Of a DNA stretch of 64,000 nucleotides, positions 33,691-59,254 are shown piece after piece. The notes below the pieces were generated by a model. It did not search any database and had not been told where the DNA came from. It saw nothing but the letters and a program-made list of their open reading frames with translations. Source of the DNA: Megalobrama amblycephala. Taxonomy: Eukaryota > Chordata > Actinopteri > Cypriniformes > Xenocyprididae. Position 1 is the first letter of the stretch. The number at the start of each line of letters is the position of its first letter. Location: contig NC_063054.1 in the NCBI RefSeq assembly GCF_018812025.1, positions 35,085,396-35,149,395 of the forward strand. The letters are read 5' to 3'. The position numbers and the translations under genes were made by a program.

Positions 33691-34044
33691 TGTGTCAGGG
33701 GGGGCGTGGTTCAGCGAAATCTGCAGCGGGAGAGAGAGGCAGAAGACGATCGGTGATTGAGTGGGTTAAATGCAAATGACGAACACCTGTTTCTTGTTTC
33801 AGTAATTGGCGTGGAGAGAGTATATAACGCCAGGAGAAACAGGAGTGAGGGAGAGAGAGAAGGACTGCTGACCGGTGGACTCTGCTATTCACAGCCATGG
33901 AGTGAAAGTTTTGTTACGCTTTGATTTGAGTTATTGTGCTGATGCACCTGCTTTTGTGTTTGTATTGGAGAATCCTAATAAATACCACCGTCAGCAGTCA
34001 GCCGACCCTTGTCTTCTTCCTTCCTTTATACGAACTTTATCACA
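33691..34044 (+). mobile_element. Solo LTR, 354 bp
   Basis: Begins TGTGTCAGGG and ends TTTATCACA, so the termini are complementary (TGTG/CACA). It is flanked by 5-bp direct repeats AATAT (33686-33690 and 34045-34049). Inside are a TATA box (TATATAA, 33821-33827) and a poly-A signal (AATAAA, 33977-33982) about 150 bp downstream, the layout of U3-R-U5. No internal retroviral sequence is attached, so it is a solo LTR left by recombination. It lies 0.4 kb upstream of a TAAR gene in the same orientation. Confidence 0.8.
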
Positions 34045-34184
34045 AATATATTCTTTACATTGCAAATATTTAATTAGATACTTTTTTTTTTTTAAATGAT
34101 ATATGCTTCATATAAGCACACTTATGTTTTTGAATGAGTTCTATATGACACTCTTCAGCTCTTTTCTTCTGGATGAACAAAATC

Positions 34185-34345
34185 AGTTGTTCTCCCAGCT
34201 GTATGTTCTTCTCCCTTGATGCTGCCAGTCTTGGAAAGAGTCAACATGTCAAGTGAATAAAAAGGCAGCATAGACTGTAGCACATCTTTATTGTTGAGCC
34301 TCCAAGAGACTGTTTCAGTGAGGAGCAGTTCAGAGCTGTCAGACA
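34185..34345 (+). promoter_or_regulatory. TAAR promoter block with altered TATA box
   Basis: The conserved block is present (CTCCCAGCTGTATG, CCCTTGATGCTG, GGAAAGAGTCAACATG), but the TATA element reads GAATAAAAAGG around 34255-34265, with T to A at its first base relative to the copies at 3636, 16534, 22147 and 27473. The pseudogene at 7993 has the same change. Confidence 0.65.
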
Positions 34346-34381
34346 GACAAATAGCATCTTCAGAGATCTTTATCTGTGGTT

Positions 34382-34463
34382 ATGTATACATTGAACTTTA
34401 TATGAAGGAAGTAACAGGGAACAATATTCTGTTTTGATGTTTCTTCCAAGTACTTCAGAATGA
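34382..34463 (+). promoter_or_regulatory. Three chained upstream ORFs running into the TAAR start
   Basis: uORF 1: ATG 34382, stop TGA 34403-34405. uORF 2: ATG 34402 (overlap ATGA), stop TGA 34435-34437. uORF 3: ATG 34437 (overlap TGATG), stop TGA 34461-34463, overlapping the receptor ATG at 34460 (again ATGA). They encode 7, 11 and 8 residues. Each stop overlaps the next start, a layout associated with termination-reinitiation. Whether the leader is transcribed is inferred from the promoter block upstream. Confidence 0.6.
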
Positions 34464-35440
34464 ATCTCACAGCAGTGAACCAAACTGATGGCTGTCAGGA
34501 ATATTTCTGTCCAGAGAGATCTGTTTCTTTATCTGTCTATGTGATTCAGTATGTGGCCACAGCAGCTGTGGCTCTTCTGACCGTGTGTGGAAACCTGCTG
34601 GTCATCATCTCTGTTAGTCACTTCAAGCAGCTCCACACACCTGCTAACATCCTCATCCTCTCTTTGGCTGTGTCTGATCTGCTGGTCGGAGTTTTTGTGA
34701 TGCCACTTCATTTGTCTTGGGTCATTGAGTCTTGTTGGATTTTTGGACCAGTGATGTGCTCTGCTTTAAAAATTGTGAATTTTCAAGCAACAAGCGTGTC
34801 TGTTCACACTGTGGCTCTAATAGCAGTTGATCGTTTTTTGGCTTTAAGTTATCCTTTTTTTTACTCAGAGAAAATCTCACCCACTGTGATCTGCTTTGCA
34901 ACTTTATTTAACTGGCTATTTTCACTCCTTTATAACATTTCTCTTCTCTTCATTAATGGAAACTTCACTGATGTCACATGTCCAGGAGAATGTGTTGCTA
35001 TTATAGATGGGGTTTCATCCCTCATTGATCTCCTGGTTGTGTTTCTTGTGCCATGTACACTCATCATAATATTATACACTCATGTTTTTGTCATTGCTAA
35101 GAAACATGCGACTGCTATAAGAGCCCTTCAGGTTCACAACAGCACCTCTAAAAACAGAGTCAGTGACAAATCAGAGCGAAAAGCTGCGATTCTGCTGGGG
35201 ATTCTGGTCTTTGTGTTTCTTCTGTGTTTACTGCCATATTATATTTGTTCCTTAGTGGTTCCATACAGTAATGATGACTTGTTTCATGTAAGAGATGTTA
35301 CTGTAATTGTTTTTTTCCTGAACTCTACCATTAATCCCATCATTTATGCCTTATTCTATCCCTGGTTTCAGAAAAGCTTGAAATTAATTTTCACATTTAA
35401 AGTGTTTAATAAAGACTCCTCTCTGATGAATGTGATGTAG
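34460..35440 (+). CDS. taar: Trace amine-associated receptor, non-classical (Asp5.42) type
   Basis: Intact single-exon receptor of 326 residues and the last copy of the array. It starts MNLTAVNQT with two N-terminal glycosylation sites, and has Asn3.32 (KIVNFQ), DRF, Trp4.50, a glycosylation site in extracellular loop 2 (NFT), Asp5.42 (SLIDLLVVFLVP), LCLLPYY in TM6 and NSTINP...WF in TM7. It carries private changes at WVIESC, CFATLF, the loop-2 segment AIIDGVSS (Glu to Gly) and DDLFHVRDVTVIVFF, so it is the most diverged of the four right-hand genes. The promoter TATA is altered and the leader carries chained uORFs, so its expression may differ from the others. Confidence 0.94.
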   Translation: MNLTAVNQTDGCQEYFCPERSVSLSVYVIQYVATAAVALLTVCGNLLVIISVSHFKQLHTPANILILSLAVSDLLVGVFVMPLHLSWVIESCWIFGPVMCSALKIVNFQATSVSVHTVALIAVDRFLALSYPFFYSEKISPTVICFATLFNWLFSLLYNISLLFINGNFTDVTCPGECVAIIDGVSSLIDLLVVFLVPCTLIIILYTHVFVIAKKHATAIRALQVHNSTSKNRVSDKSERKAAILLGILVFVFLLCLLPYYICSLVVPYSNDDLFHVRDVTVIVFFLNSTINPIIYALFYPWFQKSLKLIFTFKVFNKDSSLMNVM

Positions 35441-36027
35441 GTTGCTGAATGTTAGACAGATTTTCATTATTGCATTATTTTATTTAGTCATATATTGAAC
35501 ATGACTGTGAAGACACGAATAATGTTTTCAATAATTCCAGTGTATTGTATAACAATGAGTGTGTGTGTAACTAATTTTACTTTTTGTTTGTAATAAACAG
35601 AAATGTTGAAGTGCAAAACAATTTATGAAACAAAAGTGTACAAAAGTATCAGAAAAAAACATTTGACCAAGAAATTTCTCAAATGATCAATTGTTTTAAT
35701 TTATTATATAAAGCAAATAGACACACCCAGCGTCAACAAAGCCAAAATGTAACTTCTAACTCCCTCCTTTTTTTCTCATACAACTTTTTATTTTACTTGG
35801 AAAATATCACATCCATGTGAAGAAATGAGCTAAAGCTATAAGCCAAAATGTCAACATTTTATAAAAGAAGTTAAACAATATATCACTGCTTTAGATAATA
35901 TTAAAAACAAAAAAGACGTATAAAACGTTTTGTCCCTTTAACTTGTAATATTTTACCTCTGGGATAAATTGTTTTCCCTTATAAACTCCTCAAATATGTA
36001 TATTTGTGTTCATATTTGTTGTGAGTT
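35441..36027. other. 3' flank of the last TAAR gene
   Basis: Weakly similar to the 3' flanks of the other copies at first (ACATGACTGTGAAGACACG, AATAAACAGAAATGTTGAA) and then unique AT-rich sequence. The array's duplicon similarity ends here. Likely poly-A signal AATAAA near 35592. Confidence 0.6.
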
Positions 36028-37047
36028 GTATATCCTCCTGGGACCCAGAAATTATTATTATTATTTTTTTTATTTAGTTTTTTCCCCCCACATCATTACA
36101 TTGTATAGAGAGCATAAGGAAAAAAATTAAAAATAACATTTTTGAAAAATTTATGCTATGTCCTCTGTAGTGGACACCATGCAGACTAAGTTGTTTAAAA
36201 AATAAAATTACATTAAATTACATGTATAGGCAAAAACAATGGATTTTTTTTTCTTTTTTATTCACCAATCAATTTTTAGGTTTCAGGATTTTTTTTAACA
36301 AAATTTTGTTTAAAGATGATTCTCAACTATGTTATGAAAGATATAATGGAATGAATCGATATACCATTTTACTTTATGCAATATGTGGGTAAAATGGCCA
36401 TACATTGGTTTTCCCATTCAATACAATGCATTTACTGTATCTAATTTGCATATTAATGTGCAACTTGTAATGAAAAAAGAAGTGTAATAATGGGAGTAAA
36501 AATTGGAAACATTTTAATAATAATAATATCTAATAATTAATAGGAATATTGATATATAATTTATTTCGCTATTCACTTGTTATGTCTCCCAAAATGCCTG
36601 ATAATCATGATTTAAGTCCTGGTGTCCTCTACAGAGGTCATGTATGAAATCAATGTCCTGTGTTCTGTTTTGTAACAGAAAGTCACATTTTGATTTGAAA
36701 CCCCGTAACATTTTCCTGAGATGTTGATTTATAACAAACAATTTGAAATTAATTTATTTAAATAATAATTACAAAATATTACATATTTATAGTTATTATT
36801 AAATTTACCTATCTATAGTTTTATTAAATTTAATTTAAATGTCAGTCATATTTAAAGACCAAGGAGAAGTTGTTGTCATGGTGAAACTTCCAAACATTTG
36901 GTAGCCTATCTCTGCAAAGCCCTGAATGTGCTCTTTACAGGACATCCAGACTTAAAACTGTGACATATATGATGTCAGAGAAATTCACTAAAATATAATG
37001 TCCACTACAGAGGACAAAATTCTATTCCTGGGTCACAGGAGGATATG
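36028..37047. mobile_element. TIR DNA element, ~1 kb
   Basis: Inverted termini TATCCTCCTGGGACCCAG at the left and CTGGGTCACAGGAGGATATG at the right. Internal motifs of the form TCCTCTGTAGTGGACA recur in both orientations (about 36162, 36628, 37005). No transposase and no clear target duplication, so superfamily is not assigned. Confidence 0.65.
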
Positions 37048-39626
37048 TTTGTACAAATTTTGTACATTTTCTGTAATGTAAAAAAAAAAAAAAAAAAAAA
37101 AAAAAGAAAACTCCAGCCTAGCAGAGGGCGCCGTCTCCCCTTTATCCGCCACAAACCCTAAAGGGAGGCATTAGAGGAACTACAGCTTCACCAATGAACT
37201 GAAGCGATTGAAATGTTTCTATGTGATTAATGTATTTCTCCTCCAGGGGGCGCTCGGCGGATCATAAAGTCGAATCCTCCTCATTCAAAGGACAGGATTA
37301 CTTCGGAAAAATTGTAATGATAATCGTAAATATATTAATTTAAATGATTGGGATCGGTAACAAAAAGTGAAATACACTCCAGACATTTCTGTAAAATAAT
37401 TAAATAAATCGCTGTGCCCTTACAAACGACGACTTATTCCACCCTGACAGCGCTGAGAAAAGTAACAGATACCACGTGACGTTCTACGGCCGCGCTAGTT
37501 CTACCAAAGAACAACAAGAAGCACTAACAAGAAGCGACACTCAATTGAACGTGCCATTGCAACACCGGCGCCCACCAGCAGTCCTGCGTTTCCGCCATTT
37601 TGGGGTGAAAGCGAGTCGGCAGTCCACTAGTTTCTATGGCAATATCAGCTGCTTTGTTAAAAAAAAAAACATACATTAAAGCTGAAATCCAACCTGAATG
37701 ATGACAACACAGAATAAAATACTATCACTAGTGATCATCAAATCCTTTTTACAGTTTATTTTACACACTTTGTGTTTAAGTCTTCCACTTTTTTCACAAA
37801 ACCTTTGCTCTCTAGAAACCCAGTTAGTTTGGGTTAAAAATCTTTAAAAGGCTTAGAAACACTGAATTATTACCAACATATGAAATTAAATTAAGGACAT
37901 GCATCAGAAAAATTGGGAATGTTGGACAATAAATATATGAATATAACAGCTTGATTTTGCAGTGTTGTCTAATGTCCGTTAAAGCAAAAGTGTACAAAAG
38001 TGTGAATTATGCGATAACGGACACAGCAATGCATTATGTATTATAAGATCGTTATGTCTGAAGCTTGATCCATTAAAATGTACAATATAGAATATTTCAA
38101 TTCAGACCTAAATATTATTACTATTACTCCACTAGGTCTGAAATATATTGTTCGCTGCAAACATGATGATCTTAAATTTATTAATTATTAATTTACTATT
38201 ATTAAATGTGTAAAGTTGCATAAAATGGAAATACTCAATAAAGTAGGCTACATTACCTCAGATGGATGAACGGTTGGATTCCACAATAAAACATATATAA
38301 GACAATGCAACATTTACTGTAGGAGCCATACAATTTACTGGTGACAATTTAAAAAAAACTGTTCTATTGCGCTTCTGATTTGGCAGTCAAATTCGCCGAT
38401 TTTGGGTGCGTAAGATGTGAAGGATTCTATGGTCCAGTTGGTATTTTCACCCCATAATGGCGGCCGCGCTACCGGAGCGCCATCTAGTGGCTGTTATTGC
38501 TGCACCAACAAGTACTTTTTATACCAAGTACAGTGTGATGTGCGCTTAGATTTGGCATCGTCTGTGTAGCCTATGCCTATTCGTGATTAATAAAAATTGC
38601 TTAATAATTATTTATGTCCATCTCTCTGAAAGTAACGAGTTCCTTACGTTACAAAGTACACTCACAACGCCAGTATAGAGGGTATGCATCGACGTCACTT
38701 TCCCGCCGGAACGCGCTCCCTCAGCTGGACTGAGTAGCAAAAGAACCTGCTGCATGACTGGATTTAATAGGGGAAACTGCGAAAACGCGAGTAAAACAAG
38801 CGAATTACACTAAAGGTTGGACTCGAAAGTGTTTCTTACAACTTGTCAAATAAACCTAATCCATGGATATTGACATGCAGCCTGGAGTCGTGTTTCCTGA
38901 CATTTAAATGTGCCTGATTTGACGCTGGGGAAAAACATAAAGCAAATCTGCCTGTGAATATTTTATATAACTACAATATAGGTAGGTTTAAATCCGAGTA
39001 ATCACTTATATCAATGTTATATATCGTCATATCGTCCAGCCCTAAAATATATAGTTTTATAGTATAGTATAGTTTTTGTCAGTGTAAAACACACAATTGT
39101 GCATAATATAAGATGGAAAATATTTGATATAAATTGATGATTTGTCAACATAATATATAACAATACAATATATACGGTATGATTTTACCTCAAAATCCAA
39201 CAATTTGACAAAATGATAACTGCAAATCCATGTTTCTCTGCTGGAGTCGAGTTGTTTCTGTGAATTGCAGCGATACATTTGCTTCTTTTTTCGGCAGTCT
39301 TTAAATATATACCTCAGGTTTTGTGTCAAAGCTATTTGTACAGTCAATCACAAAGCTCTTTTCCGTTTTGGATGTGTTTTGTGTGTTTTTCGCGGCATTC
39401 ACGCTGAAAACCAATGCTGCCACTAAGTCTTTTGCCACTTATTAGCGGGCGTGACCGCTTTTACTGTCTATGGACCGCAGTCGTAACGGTCGACGGTGAC
39501 GTCACGATCGTTCCAAGATGACTTGAACCAGAGCCGTTGAAAAATTATCAATTAATTAAATAATCATATTTAACGGCTCTGACTTGAACAAACCGCTGTT
39601 TTTATAGCTATTAATTTCTCTAATTG

Positions 39627-39657
<31 letters not shown>

Positions 39658-40159
39658 TTATATTATGTCTTACATTCACAATTCGAAAGAAAGAAAAAGA
39701 AAGAAAAAATATTTTGTTCTACTTGCTCAGGAATGTCACATGACCGACACAACCGCTTTACAGTTAAGCTCCGCCCCTTTCTGGTCTTCAGTCGTTTGTA
39801 ATTTCTCGTCTAGTCAGTTAGTCTTCTACGCCAGAAGCTTCAGTACTCTGGCGAAACTTTCAACGACTGTTGGAAGAGTTTTCTGTGCGGGAGCTGGAGA
39901 TTTATTATATCCGAGCAGCGGATGAACATCTAAGTATTATGAGAAGTTTATCTACTAGTATTTATACTCAGGTGATAAATCATTAGTATGATATGTAAAG
40001 TAAATATTAAATTAGAACAGAGTTTGACATGATTTTTAGTACCGCATCGAGTTCCAGTAGGTTGACCGGCGTCTCCTCAACATGACATTTGTGATTCAAC
40101 TTGAATGAATGAATATTTACGATTCGAAAAATATCTGAACGCGGTTGAATCGAGTGAAA
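37048..40159. other. Intergenic region between the TAAR array and FLVCR2-like gene
   Basis: About 3.1 kb with no credible gene. Includes a poly-A run (37081-37105), GC-richer islands near 37130-37260 and 38450-38480, a fragment of a hAT MITE end (ATATCGTCCAGCCCTA, about 39029-39044), a poly-T run near 39629 and the upstream region of the transporter gene. A GC-box-like CTCCGCCCCTTTCTGG lies at about 39768-39783, roughly 380 bp before the ATG, and could belong to its promoter. Confidence 0.55.
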
Positions 40160-54092
<13,933 letters not shown>

Positions 54093-55209
54093 TCAATCAA
54101 TCACTGCCTGATTTTATTGCTCACTGTGGTTCAGGTATGGGCGGCACATGTGATCAGCCGCTCGATGATCACACACTCGATGAGCTTTGTTTTAATTATC
54201 GCTTATAAAGTGATTCAGATTTGCTTTTGATTCTCAGTGTGTCCAGTCAATTTTAGTCCAATTTTAATTATTTTTGTCTGCGCTATCTGAACGCTTCGCC
54301 CTTGAGCTGTGTGTGTGTTAACTATAGCATGGTCTGCACTAACATTTAACCTTCATTTAATCCACTAACACACTAACTGTCCTCCAGTGGATGTGTGCAT
54401 GAATGCCATCAGGGGGCGCCGTTTCACTGTGATATTTATTACTAATGATGTGTTTTGTGTTTGTAGGGCCATTTGGAAACATCACCAGCACAAGCTTTTG
54501 AAGCCAAACTCTAATGTGATCATGGAACGGATTGTGTAGCATTTGTCATTTTTGTTTGACACTGTTTATCTTTTATAGTTTGTAACCAGCCTTGAATTTC
54601 GCCTGAGTTCTTCTGTGACATTTGAATCAGGATGTATTATGTGTGTTTGTGTGTTTACTTGTATTGTGTCTAGCCTTTATAACAGCCAGGGATTGACTGA
54701 GAAGTCTTTGTTTGTTTGTTTCATATGGTGTGATCATTTGTGTTTAATTGATCACTAATCATCTCATTAGGACATATTCTAATTTTAAACTAGTTTATCA
54801 ATTTCTGATTTAAATTATTAATGTTAACATTTTTCTTGAAACAATTTTTTATGGAAACTTATATAAAAAAAAAAAATCTGCAATGAAACCCATTGGAACG
54901 TGAAATGTTTCAGTATTATTTTAACTTGATATAAACCAAATCTGTTTCCAAATCTATGCAGTAATATGTAATGAATAACTGTTTCAGTATTTTTTATACA
55001 GTTGTTTTGTATTTTGACCCTACTTAAAGTACTATAAGTCCATCTAAACAAATTGTAATGAATAAAATGACTCTAACATCTAAAGCCCTTTTCTGTTATA
55101 TTATTATTATTATTATTTTTAAGTGTTAAAAAGTAAAACATTTGTAGCAGAATTTTTGTATTCATAACTATACAAAATTTTATATAATATATATATATAT
55201 ATGCATATG
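54093..55209 (+). other. Probable 3' UTR and downstream region of the FLVCR2-like gene
   Basis: No further coding sequence. A possible poly-A signal AATAAA lies at 55061-55066, about 970 bp after the stop. A G/CTTTG-rich tract lies near 54700-54725 and an AT microsatellite at about 55183-55202 before the foldback arm. Confidence 0.5.
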
Positions 55210-55290
55210 TAAGCAATAAGGTACTGGAGGCTGTGCTGTAACATGAGTAAGTCACGGCTGAAGGGCGTTGTTAGGCACGACGTTGTCGTG
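55210..55290 (+). repeat. Left arm of a foldback repeat
   Basis: GCAATAAGGTACTGGAGGCT, continuing through GTAAGTCACGGCTGAAGGGC, is the imperfect reverse complement of 61000-61090. The two arms bracket the endogenous retrovirus. Confidence 0.75.
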
Positions 55291-55299
55291 GAAATTCTC

Positions 55300-55885
55300 A
55301 ATACATATCTGACTTCACCACTGACAATTTAAACAACTCCTAGTTGTTAATACTACAGTATCTCGAGGTAATTCCCTGAATTCCTGAATACTTACAATAA
55401 AATCCAATACTTCCCTAAAGTATGGTGACGGCGTCCCGTCAAGAAGCTACTATCACTACCTCAATCGCACTTGGCTGTTACTTTTGTTGTCTTTTGAGTG
55501 TAGAATCTTTAGTACTTCTATTCCTCACTACCTCAATCACACTTTAGCTGTTACTTTTGTTGTCTTTTGAACGTAGGATCTTCTATTTCTCAGCTGCGCA
55601 GCATATACCTGACGCGACTTCCAAGTTGCTCTTTGTAGAAATGAAGTTTTATTTATGGCCAGGAGATCACTGGTCACAACAACCAAGTGAGTCTCAATGA
55701 ATAGAAAGATACATGCACATTTAAGTCTTACAGTTGAGTAAAAATCAATGTCTTCATCACTGTGATTTGTTCTGGTGATTGGTTTGTAATGACCTAAGCT
55801 AATCATGTGACTGGTCTTTGACCTGAGCATCCTTAGTCTGCATTTTCTGTACATTTCATGTTGACATCAAATATTTCCATCACAT
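55300..55885 (-). other. Probable 3' LTR of the endogenous retrovirus
   Basis: On the - strand a G-run (AGGGGGGGAA) ends at about 55886 and is followed by TGTGATGGAAATATTTG, the expected polypurine tract then TG start of an LTR. An AATAAA lies near 55650 (- strand). A 70-bp internal direct repeat (ACAACAAAAGTAACAGC) occurs at about 55475 and 55545. The other boundary is not certain. Confidence 0.5.
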
Positions 55886-55960
55886 TCCCCCCCTGATCGT
55901 TTTTATACGATCACATTCTCAAATCCGGTTGCATTATCTCAAATGACCTGCTTTTGACCT

Positions 55961-56308
55961 TCATCTTCCCATATAGTTTCTTTCTAGAATCCTCTGATCT
56001 TCAGCTCTCTCTGTTCTCCAAGTATCAAAAGCATTTTCCTCCAACTTAATAATTTGTACATACAGTCCTTCCCGCTCTCCTAATACTTCTTGAATTAACT
56101 TTTTCATTAATGCATGAATGCATTTAGCAGTACATAAAATTGCAAGTGCTATGATAAGCAGAATAAGTAATAAAAGCATAAAACAAACTTTGTAATTGAT
56201 CCTAAAAATTGAGATAACATTATTACTGGAATTGTTATTGCACAAAATCAGAATCATTTGCTGGCCCAAAGTTGATCCCAGACTCCATGCTTGTCTGGTT
56301 GGCCCCAC
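55961..56308 (-). pseudogene. Retroviral env transmembrane-tail remnant
   Basis: A 115-codon open stretch with one strong membrane segment (CFMLLLLILLIIALAILC) followed by a short basic tail, right after the integrase and before the polypurine tract, which is the place of the env transmembrane subunit. The surface subunit and fusion region are absent; only about 100 bp separate it from the integrase end. Confidence 0.55.
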
Positions 56309-56404
56309 AGATGTCTCAACATTTTCATTTCAGAGATGTTGCGAGATCTTTTCAGCAGGTGTAGTTCCTCAGCTCTGTTTACATGTTGTCAGGTTAGTGA
56401 GGTT

Positions 56405-57080
56405 TGCAGTCCGACACGTGAATCCAGGTATCATCCTCGGCAACCTTGATGGCAGTGTTGATTGTCAGGATTATTTCATATGGCCCCAACCACTCTGACA
56501 GTGCCATGCCTTCCTCCGGAAGTCTCTAAACCAGATCCACTGTCCTGGACTCCTGGCACGTAGGAATTTTGCGGTTCGTCACCTGAAACTGGCAAAGCAG
56601 CTTTCACCTGCAAGTAGATAGATTTGATAGCTTTAGTTAAAGACATCATACTTTCTCAATTGTTCATCAGTCGCCACAAGTCCCTCCTGGGAGAAGGCTC
56701 GATTTCCACTCGCATAGGCCAACCTGTAAGAATTTCATGTGGGCTGAGGGCTGTCCTGGTCCCTTTTCAGGCTCTCATGGCCATCAAGACTTTTGGAAAG
56801 GCTTGAGCCCATGTCATACATGTTTTTGCCATAATTTTACACAATTTAGGTTTTTACAGTCTGATTTGTCCTTTCCAGTGTGCCACCATTTTGGAGTTTG
56901 TCAAATTTATTCTCAGTTTGTTTGCCAATTCTGTGATCTCAATATCACTGATCAATCTTTCTGGTACTCCCCACCTTGGGATAACTTCTCTTATTTAGAG
57001 CTTTTGCTACAGTCGTAGCATCAGCTTTTCTACTTGGAAAACACTAAACCCACTTTGAAAACATATCAACAATGTCAGCT
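56405..57080 (-). pseudogene. Retroviral integrase remnant
   Basis: Pieces of the core (VDMFSKWV near 57045, WGVPERLISDI near 56960, TGWPMRVEIEPSP near 56705) and the C-terminal GPY domain (WLGPYEIILT near 56490, then TWIHVSDCK) are visible on the - strand. Several in-frame stops interrupt it and the region after the second Asp is altered. Inactive. Confidence 0.75.
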
Positions 57081-57192
57081 CAAAGAAATCCATTGTGATG
57101 TGCTGAAAAGGAAGTTCTGGTGTGGGGTGAGCGGAGTAAGTTTGTGGCTTACTTCGTCTTCCCACGTTATTCGCTGCGAGTGGTCTGTCCCG

Positions 57193-57700
57193 TTAGACCA
57201 CTTTGCAAAATTTAGATACAATTGTTTTGGTAGGAAAGGTTTTTTTGGGGGTTTTTTTGCATCTTTCCCCATCTTTGCATTTTGCACCCCCCTCCGACCA
57301 ACGTTTTCTCTCCTTGTTGCCACATTTTGAATTTCGATCAATGTTATTTGGAACTGAATATTTTTTAAACTGAGTCATTTGTGACTGCATCAGCAGAGTG
57401 TGCATTGCATGTGAAATAAACACAGTTAAAGGGTGGAATGCCACCATATCCAAGCACGCTAAAACAACTTCAGTAGCGGCGGATACCAAACGAAGACACT
57501 GTGGTATTCTACGTACGACAGTGTCTAATCGTTTGAGGTAATATGTAATCGGTCGACGGTGATCACGGTGGGGTTGTGTTAAAACGATGGACATGAACCC
57601 CATTGTTTTTGGAAACAAAGAGCTCTGTTTTTTTTTTTTTTTTTTTTTTTTTTGAGTAGTCAGACATGGTGCATTTGAGAGAGCCAATTTCAATTTTTCA
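57193..57700 (-). pseudogene. Retroviral RT connection / RNase H remnant
   Basis: Open frame with KLALSNAPCL, a Lys run created by a poly-T expansion (about 57628-57653 on +), then SIVLTQPHRDHRRPITYY and VSAATEVVLACLDMVAFHPL, typical of the connection and RNase H of class I retroviruses. Past about 57350 it runs into Lys-rich, unrecognisable sequence. Confidence 0.65.
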
Positions 57701-57711
57701 AATGCAACCTG

Positions 57712-58155
57712 TCATTCCTCTGTCCATACCAATTTATCAGTTAGAACTTTCTGCTCATGAGCTGCTGTTAGTAAAGGATTTGAAATTTCTGCTTTATCTT
57801 GGATCCATGGCCTACAATATCCCATAACTCCCAGAAATTTTAAAAATTTGTTATTTTGTGACGGGTTCCGGAATTTTCTGAACTGTCTCAATTCGTTCAA
57901 ATCCTAGCACGCAACCTTTTGCTAAAATGAGGTGAACAAGGTACCTAACTTCCTGCTGTAATAACTGTATTTTTGATTTTGACACTTTGTGTCCATTCTC
58001 TGCTAAAACTCCAGTAATGCGCGCATATCGATCTCACAGGTGTTTCTGTTGGGAGAACACAGCATCAAATCATCTATATTCTGAATTAGGGTACTTCCCC
58101 TCAGGAGAAAGAATCTTTCCAGATGTCTAGAAAGTTCCCCAGAAAACACACTTGG

Positions 58156-58186
<31 letters not shown>

Positions 58187-58720
58187 GGATCAAATTTGGG
58201 TTTGTTCTCCTTGCTACAGAGCCTGTGAACCTCAATTGCCTGCATTATGGGATATGCTTTTACCCCTTTTTGGTTGATGTAGTGTTTCTTACTACTATCC
58301 CAAGTCCAGTTACCAGTTTTTAACTGGGTAGTGAGCCAAACTATGTGGGGCTGGACTAGTGTCTGATAGAAAAAGAGCAGATTGAGCAAGTGTTAGTATA
58401 ACAGAGAATGCAGATTATTGCTGGGATACCAATAAAAAGCAAGATTTTTTTTTTTTCCTTGGTGGTACATTAAAGCATTCCTCCTCATATACATTGTTCC
58501 TATCTTGGCCTATAATGTAGATGAGGTGGTTTTTGCTAAATCTGGCAACATTTGTTGATAAGCAGAGTATGGATTAAAGTAAGGCGTTAAAGCCCAATTA
58601 TAATACCAGTTTGGTGTAATTTGCATAAAAGCACCCCTGGAATTGAGCACTTCCATTACATCGTTCGAAATGAAAATGATCAATTCCAATTTGGACAATA
58701 AATCTCTAGCCAATTAATTT
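57712..58720 (-). pseudogene. Retroviral reverse transcriptase remnant
   Basis: Segments visible on - strand: the protease-RT junction (about 58510-58713, ARDLLSKLELIIFIS), a fingers region (about 58250-58389, VKAYPIMQAIEVHRL), the active-site box reading NIDDLML near 58070 (both Asp present, Tyr replaced by Asn), and the thumb (FLGVMGYCRPWIQDKAEI, near 57800). A long A tract (about 58158-58186 on +) splits the palm. Inactive. Confidence 0.75.
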
Positions 58721-58787
58721 ACATGGCATGTAACAGAAACCAGGAAAGAATGGGTCACCTGTTTCAGCTTGTTTGTTACCCTCAAAG

Positions 58788-59254
58788 TCAACTTATCAAC
58801 CAGTGATTTGCCAGATAATATATCCCCATTTGAGTTTTGCCAGAATAAGCTAAATTTGGACGTTTTAGAGCGGTCTCTGCAGTGATCATAGAAAATGTGG
58901 CACCTATGTCCACCAAAAAAGGTAATGAATGTCCTTCAACTTGAATTGTCATTATTGGATTTGGTCTTGGATTGTCAGTTATTTGCAGTAGTTGTTTTAG
59001 TTGAGTGTCTCCCACCTTATCCTCTTCATGGTCTCTCACATTTAATAAAAGAAACCAAGGGGAGGGAGGAGATGGTTCATGTTTGAGATGTTGTTTCCTC
59101 TCTCTTTGGCAATCCTTGGCCCAAAGTCCTCTTTCATCACAGACACAGCAGCAGCAGTTTTCCACTGATATGATGGACCTTGGCGGTTTCTTGGAGATGG
59201 CATATTCTGGTGGTCTTCTTGACTCCCTTCAGCTTCTTTGTGATTGCACCCCAA
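58788..59254 (-). pseudogene. Retroviral nucleocapsid / protease remnant
   Basis: A Cys cluster (CCCCVCDERGLWAKDC) resembling a decayed zinc knuckle is followed by an aspartic-protease segment with LPFLVDIGATFSMI, where the Thr of the usual Asp-Thr-Gly is Ile, then LKRPNLAYSGKTQMG. The order nucleocapsid then protease supports a gag-pro junction. Confidence 0.75.
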
